From: Ceratopteris richardii | Lineage: Eukaryota > Streptophyta > Polypodiopsida > Polypodiales > Pteridaceae | Direction of reading: 5' to 3' | NCBI GenBank assembly: GCA_020310875.1 | Contig: CM035412.1 | Span: 135,632,868-135,696,867 of the forward strand | Length of the DNA: 64,000 nt | In this document: one piece after another, positions 1 to 11,125 of the stretch | Layout: each line of letters opens with the position of its first letter | Position numbering within the stretch: the first letter of the stretch is position 1 | Notes under the pieces: generated by a model | Database searches by the model: none | What the model saw: only the letters and a program-made list of their open reading frames with translations | Told to the model about the DNA's origin: nothing | Translations under genes and position numbers: made by a program

Positions 1-136
1 GAATGTACAAAGATAAGTAGCCCATTAGGGCAATATGCGTATATACAAGCCGAGGGAAAAAAAACCTCCTAAAGAGGGAAAAAGTGCCCGGCAGTCCTAG
101 AGTGTTCACACACGTCACTACCTAAATATATCAACA
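1..136 (-). repeat. Partial LTR of copia-1 family, cut by window edge
   Basis: Near-identical to 15290-15429 and 20155-20291, the distal parts of the two LTRs of the complete copia-1 element, in the same orientation. It ends in TATCAACA at 136, the normal LTR end. What follows (tggatcaagc) is not the purine-tract complement seen after 15429, so this is the outer 5' boundary of a leftward element or a solo LTR. The nearby coding fragment at 486-2732 runs the other way and so is not simply the body of this LTR. Confidence 0.85.
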
Positions 137-485
137 TGGATCAAGCTACCACGATCCTAGAACATGGGTAGGCCGACTTAGGCTTGGAGGACCTTATAAG
201 GATGGTCCTCTTCCCATGTAGGATCATCAGTTTGTAGTGTTTGGAACCATTAGGGTATCCATCTTAGTACCCATTGGCCTATAGCCCTTCACATAGCTTC
301 TATCTAGATCACCATCTAAGCTCCATATAGGGAGTGCATGGGTGGATAGAACCATCTACATATTTTTTAGTGTTTGAGTTCCATTGTATTAGAGTTATGA
401 GTTTTAGTTGAATTGAGTTGAGTTCATCTTCTATTCATCTTGAGTCCACTTTCCATTATAACCAAATATCTTGTGTTATTCCCAT
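137..485. other. Spacer, no gene seen
   Basis: No open frame, LTR end or recognisable repeat was found between the LTR end at 136 and the start of copia-1 homology near 486. It may be the host sequence into which the LTR inserted. Confidence 0.5.
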
Positions 486-2732
486 GAGTAACTGCATTAG
501 CCAAGATTGGCTTGGTTGTGAAATTTGTTGATGACAGATGTACAGTTCATGATCTTTCAAATGGCCACATGATTATTGCTTCTGGCATTCTATGTCGTGG
601 GCTGTATAAGCTCATAGACTATGAAAGTTCTATAAATGATTTGGCATGTGCAATACATGATTCTCAGGCTATGTCAGATGCAAAGCTTTGGCAAGCACGC
701 TTTGGTCATCTGAATTTTGTTAGTTTGCTACACTTGTAGAAATCTGAAATGGTGTCATCTTTGCCCAAACTTGAGGCACCAGGAAAACATGTTTGTGAAG
801 GCTGTATTTTGGGCAAAATGCAGCATTCCTCCTTTCCAAAAGATGGTTCTGTTCGGGCTACTCAGAAATTGCATCTTTCACATAGTGATATCTGTGGTCC
901 TATGCAGACACATTCTTTTGGAAATTATCTTTACTTTGTGACTTTCATCAATGATTTTTCCAAGCATGCATGGGTATATCCATTGAAGGCAAAGTCCGAA
1001 GTTTTCATGTCCTTCAAACAGTTTTTGGTTTTGGCTGAAAATCTGTCAGCATGTAAAATGGGCACCCTCCATTCTAATCGAGGGGGGGAATATATGTCTT
1101 CTGTTTTTAATGCATTTTTGGCTGAACGTGGGATAAAACACCAGTGTACAGTGTCGTATACACCTCAACAGAATGGAGTTGCTGAATGAAAGAACATGTC
1201 ACTCAAGGAGATGGCGAGGTGTATGGACAAGAGTCAGGCTTTACCACATAGTTTTTGGCTTGAGGCTGTCATGTGTACACCATATGTACTTAACAAGTGT
1301 CCCACTAAAGTGCTGCAATCTACTACTCCATAATAGGCTTGGCATGATCGCAAGCCATCTGTTGCACATCTGCGTGTTTTTGGTTGTTTGGCATATGCAT
1401 TAGTGCCTGCATAACATCTCAGAAAATTGGATGAGAAAGTAGTAAAATGTGTTTTTGTTGCCTATAGTTCTGAAAGTAAAGGCTATTGTCTGTATCATCC
1501 ATAGACTAAACACATTTTGGTTAGCCGTGATGTTGTTTTTTGTGGAAGATGCTATTCAGCCATTGCTTTCATGTACTAAGGAGACATCTGTTAGCTCCAA
1601 AGACATGTATGATACTTTGCTGCCTCTTTTTACAGGTGGACAGTCTAGTGTTGGTCCTAATTAGGCAACTTCTTAGCCTTTGCAGGTTTCATGTGATGAT
1701 GTAGATCATCCCATTTTTTATGCAGATTTACATGATGCACTTGTTGATGAGAGAGCTCACATTGAGGAGGCAAAAACTATGCCAAAATGGCTGGTGCAGA
1801 CTTTGTGTGACAGCAAATTAGATGCACCTCTATCATATCGTACTCGATCAGGCTCTCATAGTGACTCTTTTGCATTAGATTGCTATGCGATGGCTACATC
1901 TAGTCTCTGTGATGAGAATGAGCCTGTTTCATTTGACGAATCACAAAATTTAGAAAATTGGATGGTTGCTATGCAATCTGAATATGATGCTATAACGAAG
2001 AACGGTACTTGGTCTTTATGTGAATTGCCTCTTGGCAAGAAGGCCATTGGCGCTAAGTGGGTATACAAGCTCAAGTGTAAGCCTGATGGTACAATTGACA
2101 GGTATAAGGCTAGGCTTGTTGCAAAGGGTTATGCACAAGAAAGAGGCATTGATTTTGATGAGACCTTTGCACCTACTTGCCGAATGACTACTGTTCATAA
2201 CATCTGTGCACTTGCAGCTCATCATGGTTGGAATGTACATTACTTGGATATCAAAACAGCATTTCTGAATGGCGACTTCCATGAAGAAGTGTATGTGTTT
2301 CAACCCCGTGGCTTTGTGCAAAAAGGGCATGAAAACCAAGTGTGCAAGTTAAAGAAGGCATTATATGGTTTAAAGCAAGCACCACGTGCTTGGTATGAAA
2401 AGATAAATGCCTATCTGATTGCACATGGTTTTGAGAATAGCCGAGCTAAAAGCACCTTATATGTTAAGCATGCGAATGATGTACTTCTGATCATTGTGGT
2501 TTATGTTGATGAGATGCTGCTCACTAGTCCTTATGAGAGGCATATTGCTGATTTTAACACTGATTTACATGCCTCATTTGAGATGTCTGATTTGGGGCAT
2601 TTGCATCACTATTTGGGCATTCAGTTTATGCACGTTGATGGTGGAATGGCTTTGTGTCAAATGAAATATATTGACACATTATTACAATGTTTCGGCCTTG
2701 AAGACTGTAAGCCTATTGCCACTCCTATGGAG
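486..2732 (+). pseudogene. copia-1 copy A: integrase-reverse transcriptase fragment, both ends truncated
   Basis: Aligns codon by codon with the pol of the complete copia-1 element on the other strand (18470-16230). Order: pre-integrase (HARFGHLN-type, CEGCILGKM zinc motif), integrase core (HSDICGPMQ, INDFSKHAWVYPLK, RGGEYMSS), linker, then reverse transcriptase (FLNGDFHEEVYVFQPRGF, YGLKQAPRAWYEK, YVDEMLL in place of YVDDMLL). It starts inside the protease-integrase linker and stops abruptly at CCTATGGAG before RNase H. Reading frame is lost at several TAG/TAA/TGA codons (739, about 1188, 1503, 1662) and small indels, but 1680-2831 is still one long frame. One TAG, in the context YHP-stop-TK near 1503, is at the same codon as a TAG in the complete copy. 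No gag, protease, LTR or RNase H accompanies it. Confidence 0.9.
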
Positions 2733-3060
2733 AAAGTAAAAGGTATGTGTATGGTAGTCAATGTGTGGGTTATAATGATGATGAAAAGGCATACTAAGTA
2801 TAACATCATAAGATTGCAACAATGCAAGTAAAAAGGTTTGTGAATCAGCATGTGGGCCTATGCTAATTGTAACATCTTGCACTTTTCATGTTACATTATA
2901 ACGATTACCTTGAAATGTAGCTTTTACTTTATACAGGAAGGAAAAATATTTAAATTTAAGTTCTTGTACTAATAAATGTCAAATGAAGTCATGCGAACTA
3001 CCATCGTCATGTAAAATTTTAACAAGTTTGTTATTTATAATACCCTATATGCAAAGTAGA
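2733..3060. other. Spacer between copia-1 copy A and gypsy-1
   Basis: No recognisable protein, LTR or RNA. AT-rich, with no long open frame beyond the run-on of the copia frame to 2831. One or both element breakpoints lie here. Confidence 0.4.
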
Positions 3061-4191
3061 GAATGAAGAGAGATATTGTTACCCAAGGTACTTAAGTCCA
3101 CCAATGATTCCTCTATCCAAATAGGAGGAATTTCTTCATTATGGACCTCCATGTTATGCAATTGAGTTGTAATTGGTTTCATGTTAAGAGGTCGCAATCG
3201 GCACTTCATTTTTGTATGTCCAGGTTTACCACAATTCCAACAAGTGATTCGTGGTCGCTTCTATTGGGCATCCATCACTGAAGTTTGTAGGGTAGGTGCT
3301 TTGTTAGGTTGGAGAGATGAAGCAATAGGTGTAGTTGAGTAGTTGGATTGTGGTGGACAAGGAAAACTAGAGTAAGATGGGGCATTAAAATTATGTTTCA
3401 TAGGAAGATTTTGTTAAACAAAAAGTGGACGTTGACATGGTTGTTGTAGACGGATTGATCTAGTTATGGATTGGAATTCTTTCTCTACATCATAGGCAAA
3501 AGATATAACCTCGTTGATGGTTGTAGGTCATAGGGTGTGAAGATTAGCTTGGATTCCCATCTCCAAACCATCTTCGTATTTCCACTGCAAGCTATCCTTC
3601 GATACATCTTCAAGCATTCGAACCAATAGTAAATTTTGCTAGAACCACTCCGTGTAGGTAGTGACTGTATCACCCTCCTTCCATATAAAGGTTGTCCATG
3701 CACGTCGAACATGTAGATGATATTGAGGAGGAAGAAAAGAATCCCTCACTTTATCTTGGAAAGCCTTCCATGTTGTTGGATGCTCTGTACTGCACTACAG
3801 AACAGTCCACCAAAGTTGAGCTTTTCCTACTAAATAGTTAGTGGCAAATTTGACTTTTTCACTTTCAACATATGTTTCATCAATATAAAAATCGTCAAAC
3901 TATGACAACCATGAAAGAACTAAAGGGCCATCCTTATAGGAATCAAACCCTAAAAATTGGTAATTATTAACACTAATCTTGGAATGCGTGCCATCCGATT
4001 GGGAAGAGACAATAGCTTTGACCAACCTCATAATGTTATCTTCATTAGTTTGCATCTTCTAGAGTACTTCATCACGTTGTCGGATCTCGTTCTGAGCGTC
4101 TCGAAGTTCATGCCATAGGAGCTCAAGTTGTTGCTCGAGTGTTACCTCGGGTAGAGGTGACTCGCCAAAATCCTCCATGGTGTTCGTAGGG
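3061..4191 (-). pseudogene. gypsy-1 gag (decayed)
   Basis: Read leftward from an ATG near 4191, one frame carries an acidic, Gln/Glu-rich N-terminus with coiled-coil character, a retrotransposon-gag domain (KAQLWWT near 3810, then a WKAFQDKV/FLPPQYH segment) and a CCHC knuckle CWNCGKPGHTKMKC at about 3205-3245. That order and knuckle are typical of plant Ty3/gypsy gag, which packages the RNA. The frame is broken by about seven stops (mostly TAG, one TGA, one TAA), so no functional protein is expected. It is followed by nothing recognisable as protease or pol; the element is cut off near 3060. The matching 5' LTR and primer site lie upstream at 4842-5325. Confidence 0.8.
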
Positions 4192-4346
4192 TCCATGAGT
4201 ATGTAGAGAACAAAACCCTCTTGTTAGATATGTAAAAACAATTTTTTAGATTGCTTGAATTAAAATGTAAAAGGAAGGGTGGGAATTGAAAAAGTAAGAA
4301 AGAGATGAAAGTTGTGTTAAATATAAGAAAAGAGACGTAGAGTGAC

Positions 4347-4430
4347 AACACAAAGAGATAGTGTAGTGGTAAAACACTTCGCTTGTGTGAATGAGGTTGT
4401 GGGTTCAAATCCTCCCACCTTGGTGAATAT
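4347..4430 (+). repeat. tRNA-like segment with Pol III A and B boxes (SINE head or tRNA relic)
   Basis: TAGTGTAGTGG fits an A box and GGTTCAAATCC is an exact B-box match about 50 nt downstream. GTGT and ACAC can pair as a D stem and GTGGG/CCCAC as a T stem, but the T-loop side has about three extra bases and the acceptor stem does not close, so this is not a working tRNA gene. It lies in the gypsy-1 leader between LTR and gag, on the opposite strand. No poly(A) or duplication was found to define a full SINE. Confidence 0.5.
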
Positions 4431-4610
4431 AAAACTCCTTATTACCACTCATAAATTAAAATTGGTTCATGCATAGCCAACGGCTGCCAATGGTTGCCAA
4501 GAGAGCTTTGAGTGCCAAAGATGCTAAAGTAATGCCTTAGTTATTCCTTAAGTTATGCCTAAGTTCTATGCGTTAGTCGACGGGTAATTGGAACATACAC
4601 AAAAACAGAA

Positions 4611-4678
4611 ACAAGAACAAGAACAAGAACAAGAACAAGAACAAGAACAAGAACAAGAACAAGAACAAGAACAAGAAC
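4611..4678. repeat. (ACAAGA)n hexamer microsatellite
   Basis: About eleven tandem hexamers, decaying into a degenerate GAATCG/GAACAG tract to about 4790. Both strands are open by chance (Gln-Glu or Ser-Cys dipeptides); not a gene. It lies in the gypsy-1 untranslated leader. Confidence 0.9.
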
Positions 4679-4841
4679 CGGAATTGGAACAGGAATCGGA
4701 GTTGGAATCAGAATCGAAAACGGAAATGGAAACAGAAACCAGAATCAGAATCGAAATCAGATCACAAACAGAGAACAACGAAACATAAATTAATCACAAA
4801 AACAAATAGAAATAGACCCCTCCTTAGTGACACTGGCAGGA

Positions 4842-5325
4842 CTTTGATACCATTGTTATCATGATCTTGATCATGTGCACACAGAGGTTATAGATGCAAA
4901 AAACACATAGAAAAATAGAGATAGACGGAATGCAATATTGGGTGCAATCTCCCCCCATGCACTCTGTTTCGACAGTCCACAGAGTGCATGTATTTATAGG
5001 GATTTTTTATTATGCCAAAACAGTGGTTACATGAGAGCGGCTTTGAAAAGCATGTGTGAAAGTAAAAGTTGGTCTCTTTTGTAGAGAGCCTTTGCTTTTA
5101 ATAACAGAAATCACAGTCTACAACAATCCATATCCTAACCACTAATTTTACTAACTATTTCTAAAAATCAAACTCCCTACGTGGGTTTATTTACAAACTA
5201 TATAAAATATAAATCCGATTATTAATGTCCATCCTTTCACGCCTTTCATGCTCCTCACGAACCTTCAGTTGCTATATCAAAAACACCAAAACACATTAAT
5301 ACATTAATAATTTAACACTCCAACA
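4842..5325 (-). repeat. gypsy-1 5' LTR with primer-binding site
   Basis: ctttgatacca at 4842-4852, read on the minus strand as TGGTATCAAAG, is a near-match to the initiator-Met tRNA primer site. The LTR occupies 4854-5325 (TGTTATC...CCAACA, 472 bp). A minus-strand TATAAATA at 4991-4998 sits where the promoter of the LTR should be. The 3' LTR is missing because the element is truncated in gag, so no target duplication can be paired. Confidence 0.75.
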
Positions 5326-6222
5326 ATTCTTTGTTCAACATATTCCATAATTCATAACATATTATTTGGAAATAGGATTCTTGGTCAGCTAAGTGAATAA
5401 GAACCAAAATACAAACAAAAATCAAGAAGAGAGACCTACCTATCACTAGAGAAAACCCAAAAATTATGCTATCAATCATTCCTTGAAGATGCAATAGAAT
5501 AAATACCATCCATTGAATGCATCAGAGGATACAAATTCAAAGTATAAGAGTAAGGATGTTGTTCAAAAAATTTTCAAGGAGATCAATATGGTCCCAACAC
5601 CAAGTGCTCAAACAAAAAAGTTAAATTTCCTAGTTATGCAATTGGCTCAAGGGCATGCAAAAGATAAATTAAAGCAACTTCAAAACCACATGAAAGACAT
5701 TCAAGGTAAGCCTACCTCTTTCATAGATGCTAGGAAGTGTTTCATAAAAAATATGAAGAAGATAAAGACAAGAAAGACAAGGAGAAGCCATAGTTTGCAA
5801 AGATTGTGGAAGTGGGAGTGACCAACAAAAGATTTCGACTAGTTTGTATAATCACCCATAGGCTTAACTCTTCTTACTACTCCCAATAGTCCATTGCCCA
5901 TGAGGAGATTGGTAACCTGAAATCTCCAAGCTTGGTGGTTTCCTTTCAATAAATTCTCTATTTGCACAGTATACTCAACCATTTTTTAAGCTTCTATGCT
6001 TCCTAAGCTTCCCTTTGGTTTTACAGAATAGCAAAAGTTCAAAATGATTACCTTCTTATAGCTTCCTCTCTTGATATGTATTGAGATGTTTGCTCCTAAC
6101 TTATAAATCCACTTATGAATTTGATCTAGCTTATAGGTCTACTATAGATCCATTCCCGAGAGCTTTACTAGCTTCAAATAGTTTCTTTGACCCTCTTCAA
6201 GAGTCCCAAATGCTTCAAAATG
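5326..6222 (+). other. Spacer with one unrecognised 102-codon open frame (5513-5821)
   Basis: The only open stretch of note runs 5513-5821. It is Lys-rich, ends in a basic tail (KKIKTRKTRRSH) and has no motif I recognise. There is no convincing promoter or splice signal next to it. It could be an exon of a decayed gene, a gag-like scrap or chance. The rest holds nothing identifiable. Confidence 0.25.
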
Positions 6223-6240
6223 ATCTGATACCACTGTTGG
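6223..6240 (-). other. Probable primer site / LTR start of another leftward retroelement
   Basis: atctgatacca at 6223-6233 reads TGGTATCAGAT on the minus strand, and TGTTGGGGGATG begins two bases later, the usual spacing between primer site and LTR terminus. The other LTR end and the coding body were not found, so extent and family are unknown. Confidence 0.4.
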
Positions 6241-6398
6241 GGGATGAATCAAAACCTCTATGCTACTTTGGAAGGTTGTAGGCCTTGACATGTTGTTTTC
6301 CATAGTGATGCAAAGTCACTATTTTGGATCTAACTCAACTTGTAAATGCAAAAAAAATAATGAAATTTTTGTGAATGAAAGTAGATACTCTCAGATAT

Positions 6399-6564
6399 CC
6401 ATAGCACACAAAAACACTTGATTTGGATACTCATACATAGAGAAGCAAACTCTACAATATAGGCTAACTATCATTGTTGCTCCATAGCACACAAAAACAC
6501 TTGATTTGGATACTCATACATAGAGAAGCAAACTCTACAATATAGGCTAACTATCATTGTTGCT
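6399..6564. repeat. Perfect 83-bp tandem duplication
   Basis: The unit beginning ccatagcacacaaaaacac at 6399-6481 is repeated at 6482-6564 with no difference seen. It lies in the putative LTR that starts at 6235. Identity implies a very recent duplication or an assembly artefact. Confidence 0.9.
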
Positions 6565-6902
6565 GTCTGCCTATGTGTAAAGACACACCTTTATTGTTTG
6601 CAACCTCACTTAGAGGACACTATGAGGAAAATCACGAAATCTATAGTAGATGTAGTAGGCTCTATTAGAAATTAAACACAAGTAGAATAACTTCAAATGG
6701 ATAGTGAATGAATGAGTTACAATTGAAACAAAGTGGTGCTAGAAAATAGCTCATTGCATACAAAGGGAGTGAAAAATGTTTAACTACAGAGAAGTATATG
6801 CTAACAAAATGACTAATTGAACAGGGGGGTTGTGTTTAACAATTTCTTTATAGTCTAAGATTAAGAAGAGAGCAGAGGTCATGGACATCCACTCACACTT
6901 GG

Positions 6903-6933
6903 ACACACACACACACACATATATATATATGTA

Positions 6934-7031
<98 letters not shown>

Positions 7032-7038
7032 CACACAC

Positions 7039-7105
<67 letters not shown>
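6903..7105. repeat. Compound (AC)n(AT)n(CT)n(AT)n microsatellite
   Basis: About 200 bp of dinucleotide repeats: AC to 6918, AT, CT to about 6968, AT, a short ACAC/CATA interruption at 7030-7050, then AT to 7105. Open frames across it are artefacts. Confidence 0.97.
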
Positions 7106-7108
<3 letters not shown>

Positions 7109-8779
7109 AAATAGTGATCCTTTGATTTTGGAAGAATGTGCCAATCACCCAGTTAACTTTTTGGTAAGGTATGAATTAGGAAAGTGGTTGAAACTTCTTG
7201 GTAGCTAGAATTTGTGATATGAAGCCTCCAAATGATAGGTCCACATGCCATCCATGCCATCCATGCCATTGAGCCTTGAGCTAAGGCTTAAGTATTTATA
7301 TAGTGGAGGTTAGAGAGTCTGAAGTTCACCATGGAGTTAGAAGTACATGTTGTGCATGGGGATGGAGGGGATTGATAATGGATGAAGGAATACATAAAGG
7401 CATCATGGATGTCTTATGTAAAAAGGAAGTGACCTAGACTTCACTTCTGAAGGGGTAGTTGAAGGAGGAAGGAGATATCTCCTTGGGCATATGAAAACAA
7501 TGGGGGGGAGAATAACATGCATGTTAGTCGAAGAGGGCTACCTTGTTTCTCTAAAGTTTTATCCCAATTGTACTCATGGTGCACAAAATTAGAGGTTAAC
7601 AGAAGGGTTTTTTGAAGAAAAGGTACAACTATGGAGATATATTCCTAAGAGAAGGAGAATTACGGACATGTTTTTTTTTTCATGGATCAAAGTTGAGAGT
7701 TGTGAAAGGAAGGAACACTTTGTAGGAGAGTTGGGAATGTCTGTGTGGAGGAGAGATAGATAGTAGTATTGAAGGGCAGGTAGATACTGGCATCAAAGTG
7801 GATTCACACAAGGCTATGTTTTTCGAACTAGCATTTACATATTTAGAGAGGATTAAAGATGGATAAGTTTCTCATCATTAGAAGAGGAGGACTTGATGTG
7901 GAGAACAACAACAACATGTGGTTACACATGTAAAATCTTTATGTAATGTTTTCAGGCTCTATAGCTTCAAAACGGTTGCACCTTTAGAGGAAAAGAAAAA
8001 AAAAGGCATTGCAATTGTTGACAGAGTCTCTGTTAATTCTATGTGCATGCAAGGTTGTTGATGTCAAATCGATTGGGAGAAGTGCTACCAAACATCTGAA
8101 AGCATTGCAAGGGGTTCCAAGAAGCTTCGAAACTCCACGCTGCATCTACTAAAGGATCCAATGATAGCATAATTCAAGGGAATAAAAGCGAGAAGCTTGG
8201 ATGCTAAAGATTGGTTGCAAGACTTTGTGGGTGCCAATGATCTAAGGGACTACGATTGAAAGATAAGTGGGAAAACAAAGAATTTAATGACATGTAGAAG
8301 TAAGGATCTACACTGATAAGAAGCAATGCACATCAGTCACATTTCAAGAAATAGAACACCTCTTCCCATATTATTAAGCACATTCAAGAAGGTGTGATGA
8401 ATGGAAGCACCAAAGGTAAGAGAGAAGTTGTTCTTTTATGCTGGGGTATAAGTGCAATTTTGATGCTGGAGCTTTGATTATATCTGGGACAAAGGAGGAA
8501 TGATCCATTCACAATACATGGCATGCCTTAAGGATACGATGCATGATCACAAAAAGATGTACGTGGTAGAAATTTTTGTGATGAATGAGGATTTGAGCTT
8601 CTGGATGCTTGTTTCTTGTCTAGCTCATGTCTATGCACTGTTGACTTTATTTTCAACTCTCTATGTATTGACATTTTAACTTTATTATTTTTTAATTACT
8701 CATCTACTAGGAGGATTTGTTTGTTGCATGCATGTTGTTGATTGGTGAACCATCACGGGAAAGAATAAGTGCTGAGGTC
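7106..8779. other. Long spacer, nothing identified
   Basis: No convincing coding region on either strand. Contains a threefold ccatccatg-type repeat near 7248-7268 and several homopolymer tracts (7670, 7990). It may be the untranslated body of the element whose LTR seems to start at 6235, but no family match is visible. Confidence 0.4.
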
Positions 8780-10598
8780 TATCCCTTGTGATCCAATTAC
8801 AATTTTGGAATTCATCTTCAACATCTTGCTCCCACACAAATGCACAATGCTCTTACCATTGAAGTGTAAATGTGATTCGCCATATTATAATTAGGCACCT
8901 ACTAGTGACTTTTAACATTTTCAATAAATCTTTGAAAGATCTTTTCACAATCAAGAATGTGAAATTTGGCAAAATTTTGACATTCGTTATTGGTCTTTAT
9001 CCATTTCCAGACAATCCTTAACATGAATTTCATCTATAAATGGCATTGCAATGTGCCGGATAAAATTGTAAAAAACCAAATTCATTGTGTTCATCATACG
9101 CACAATTGAATTTCTGGCACCTTGAGGTTATGTGAACCAATCCAAGAGGCATCTTCATTGTAGTAATATCCCTACTTTCAATTGCCAAACTCATTATAGC
9201 CAAAATAGAGATCTCCCATTGAGTATATAACATATCCTACAAATACTTATGCAAACTCATCTACAATCCGTGTAGTGCTCACATTTCTAATGGTCATACA
9301 TTGACTATCTGAAGACACCGGACAAACCAAACTTTACCATTCTTCTTTGTCACAATGAACCAACAGTTTGAATAAGGAGCATATCAGGATTCTAAAGTTT
9401 ACATACTTATCTTCTCCTTCAGCAATTTCATTAACTCAGGAAGATGTGCTTCAGGTATTGGAATAGTGCCCATATTCCAAGCCACATGAAGAATCTAAAA
9501 AACGCTCATCAGAGCTACAATTTTAGAATTAGCAAACCCTATTTCATGGGGATAAAGAGAAAAGGCTTTACCATGCATTCTTATGAACTTTTCAAAATAA
9601 GTTTTTTTTGCAGGCAAAAGGAAACCATTAGCATGAGTTTGAACCTTTTGAATAGTCTCATCTATGAATTTAGGTCCAATATTAGATCTTTCATGTAGAA
9701 TTGGATCATGACTCACTTTCTTTATCATCTCATCACTTAATTTAGGTAAAAGTTATGCTACTTACTTAACTTTTTTTATCAAATTTCTTGTATTTGGTCT
9801 CAACTTTTGGCTCAAAACCATCATAGGTTTTTGGCTCATTGCTTCACTCATCTAAAATAGCATACATTTCTAATGATGATAATGGCACAATTTTTTATAT
9901 AAAACATGCGCGCTTGCTAATTTCTTCCATCATATCAATGCAAAAAACATATTCAAATATCCCACAAACATTTTCATCCCATTCAACTAGACCTTCAATT
10001 TAAAATTGGTTCTCTTGTTTTTTTATTTGGTTGTTTATTTTTCTTTGAATTGTTTTGCTATGTATAAAGGAAATATGTCCTAAAGCAAAAAAAAAGAAAA
10101 ACCTTAGAAAGCAATTGCGTCATATGGGAAGTCAAGAACATATGTACCCACTATTTACCTGCAGACACTTACTCGAAATCTTGTTCCATGTGCATTTGAG
10201 GAAACTTCCTCAATGACCATCAATTCCTTGGGTGATTAACACAAATTTCCATAAATTGCATTGACTTTAGATCCTTGCAAAAGCCCTACCATCATGTAAG
10301 ACCTTCGTTTTTATCCTTTGCTCATAGATGAATGGTTTTTTGTATATAATGACTTTTTGGGTTTCCATTATTTCTCTCCATATGTCCTATCATGGCTCCC
10401 AAATAGTTCCTTTGAACATAATGTTTCTCAAATTCTGATTCATTCGCCTTGATTGTAGTAACTTCTGGTTCCTCTTTCTCTTTGATCTCTTCCATTTTGA
10501 TGTCCTCACTTTTCACATGAATTGGTTCCCTTTGTCTCTTTATAACACTCATAAAGTCTTCCTTCAAATTTTTTCGTGCCAATGCTAAAAGTTCCTCT
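8780..10598 (-). pseudogene. gypsy-type reverse transcriptase fragment, heavily decayed
   Basis: On the minus strand YAPYSNCWFIVTKKNGKVWF (about 9370-9310), IESRDITTMKMPLGLVH (about 9180-9130) and surrounding residues match the fingers and palm of the chromovirus/gypsy RT clade in which a PYSN-WF--KKNG motif precedes ESRD-TT-K-PLGL. Upstream (10600-9740) is a charged Lys/Glu-rich stretch, probably the gag-protease linker. Many stops and frame changes occur; the YxDD box, RNase H and integrase are not recognisable. The upstream end is cut by the copia-1 LTR that starts at 10599. Confidence 0.65.
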
Positions 10599-10838
10599 CG
10601 TTGATATATTTCGATAGTGACATGTGTGAACACACTTAGGACCACTGGAGCTTTTTTTTCATCTTTAGGGGATTTTTCCCCTTAGCTTGTAGATATTACT
10701 ATAACCCTAATGGGTTACTTATCTTTGTATATTCACTTGGTAATACATCCATTATTGTCTTGTGCTCCAAGATTCTTCTTCTTCCTTGTGCTGTTCGTGT
10801 GCTTCCATAGACCTCAAAATCCAACAACAGGTATCAGA
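10599..10838 (+). repeat. copia-1 copy C: 5' LTR and primer site
   Basis: Reads the same way as the LTR of the complete copia-1 on its minus strand: starts (C)GTTGATATATTT, carries the GTGTGAACACAC palindrome, the poly-T/C tract, the TATA region near 10690, and ends CCAACA at 10826. It is followed by aacaGGTATCAGAGAAGG, the initiator-Met tRNA primer site. Divergence from the complete copy is clearly higher than between that copy's own two LTRs, so this insertion is older. Confidence 0.85.
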
Positions 10839-11125
10839 GAAGGATGCTGCTTCATCTAGGACATCGTCAACACCCCTTTGATCATAGTCTCAAAATCACA
10901 CAAAAACAAGTGAGCATACTCAGGGTGATTAGGAGATCAAAACACACTATCATAGTGCCTATGTAGACAATTTTGTTCTTGTGGTAAACATACATATAGG
11001 TTTTGGTTTGCCAGTGCAAGCACCTTGAAAATCTGTTACAAGTTTAGCAGAGCTCAATTGGGTGGTTTTGTTCAACTTTTAGAGATACAATCATTTTTGC
11101 GCATCAGGGTATTTAGTCAATGGCC

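Noticed and set aside
1..2732. The LTR at 1-136 and the copia body at 486-2732 as one element
   Set aside because: They are in opposite orientations and separated by 350 bp of unrelated sequence.
4347..4430. Functional tRNA gene
   Set aside because: A and B boxes are good but the T arm has extra bases and no acceptor stem closes.
4566..4788. Open frames on both strands with Gln-Glu or Ser-Cys dipeptides
   Set aside because: They are translations of a hexamer microsatellite; no start context, domain or conservation.
6881..7144. Tyr-Ile repeat open frames
   Set aside because: Artefacts of the (AT)n/(CT)n microsatellite.
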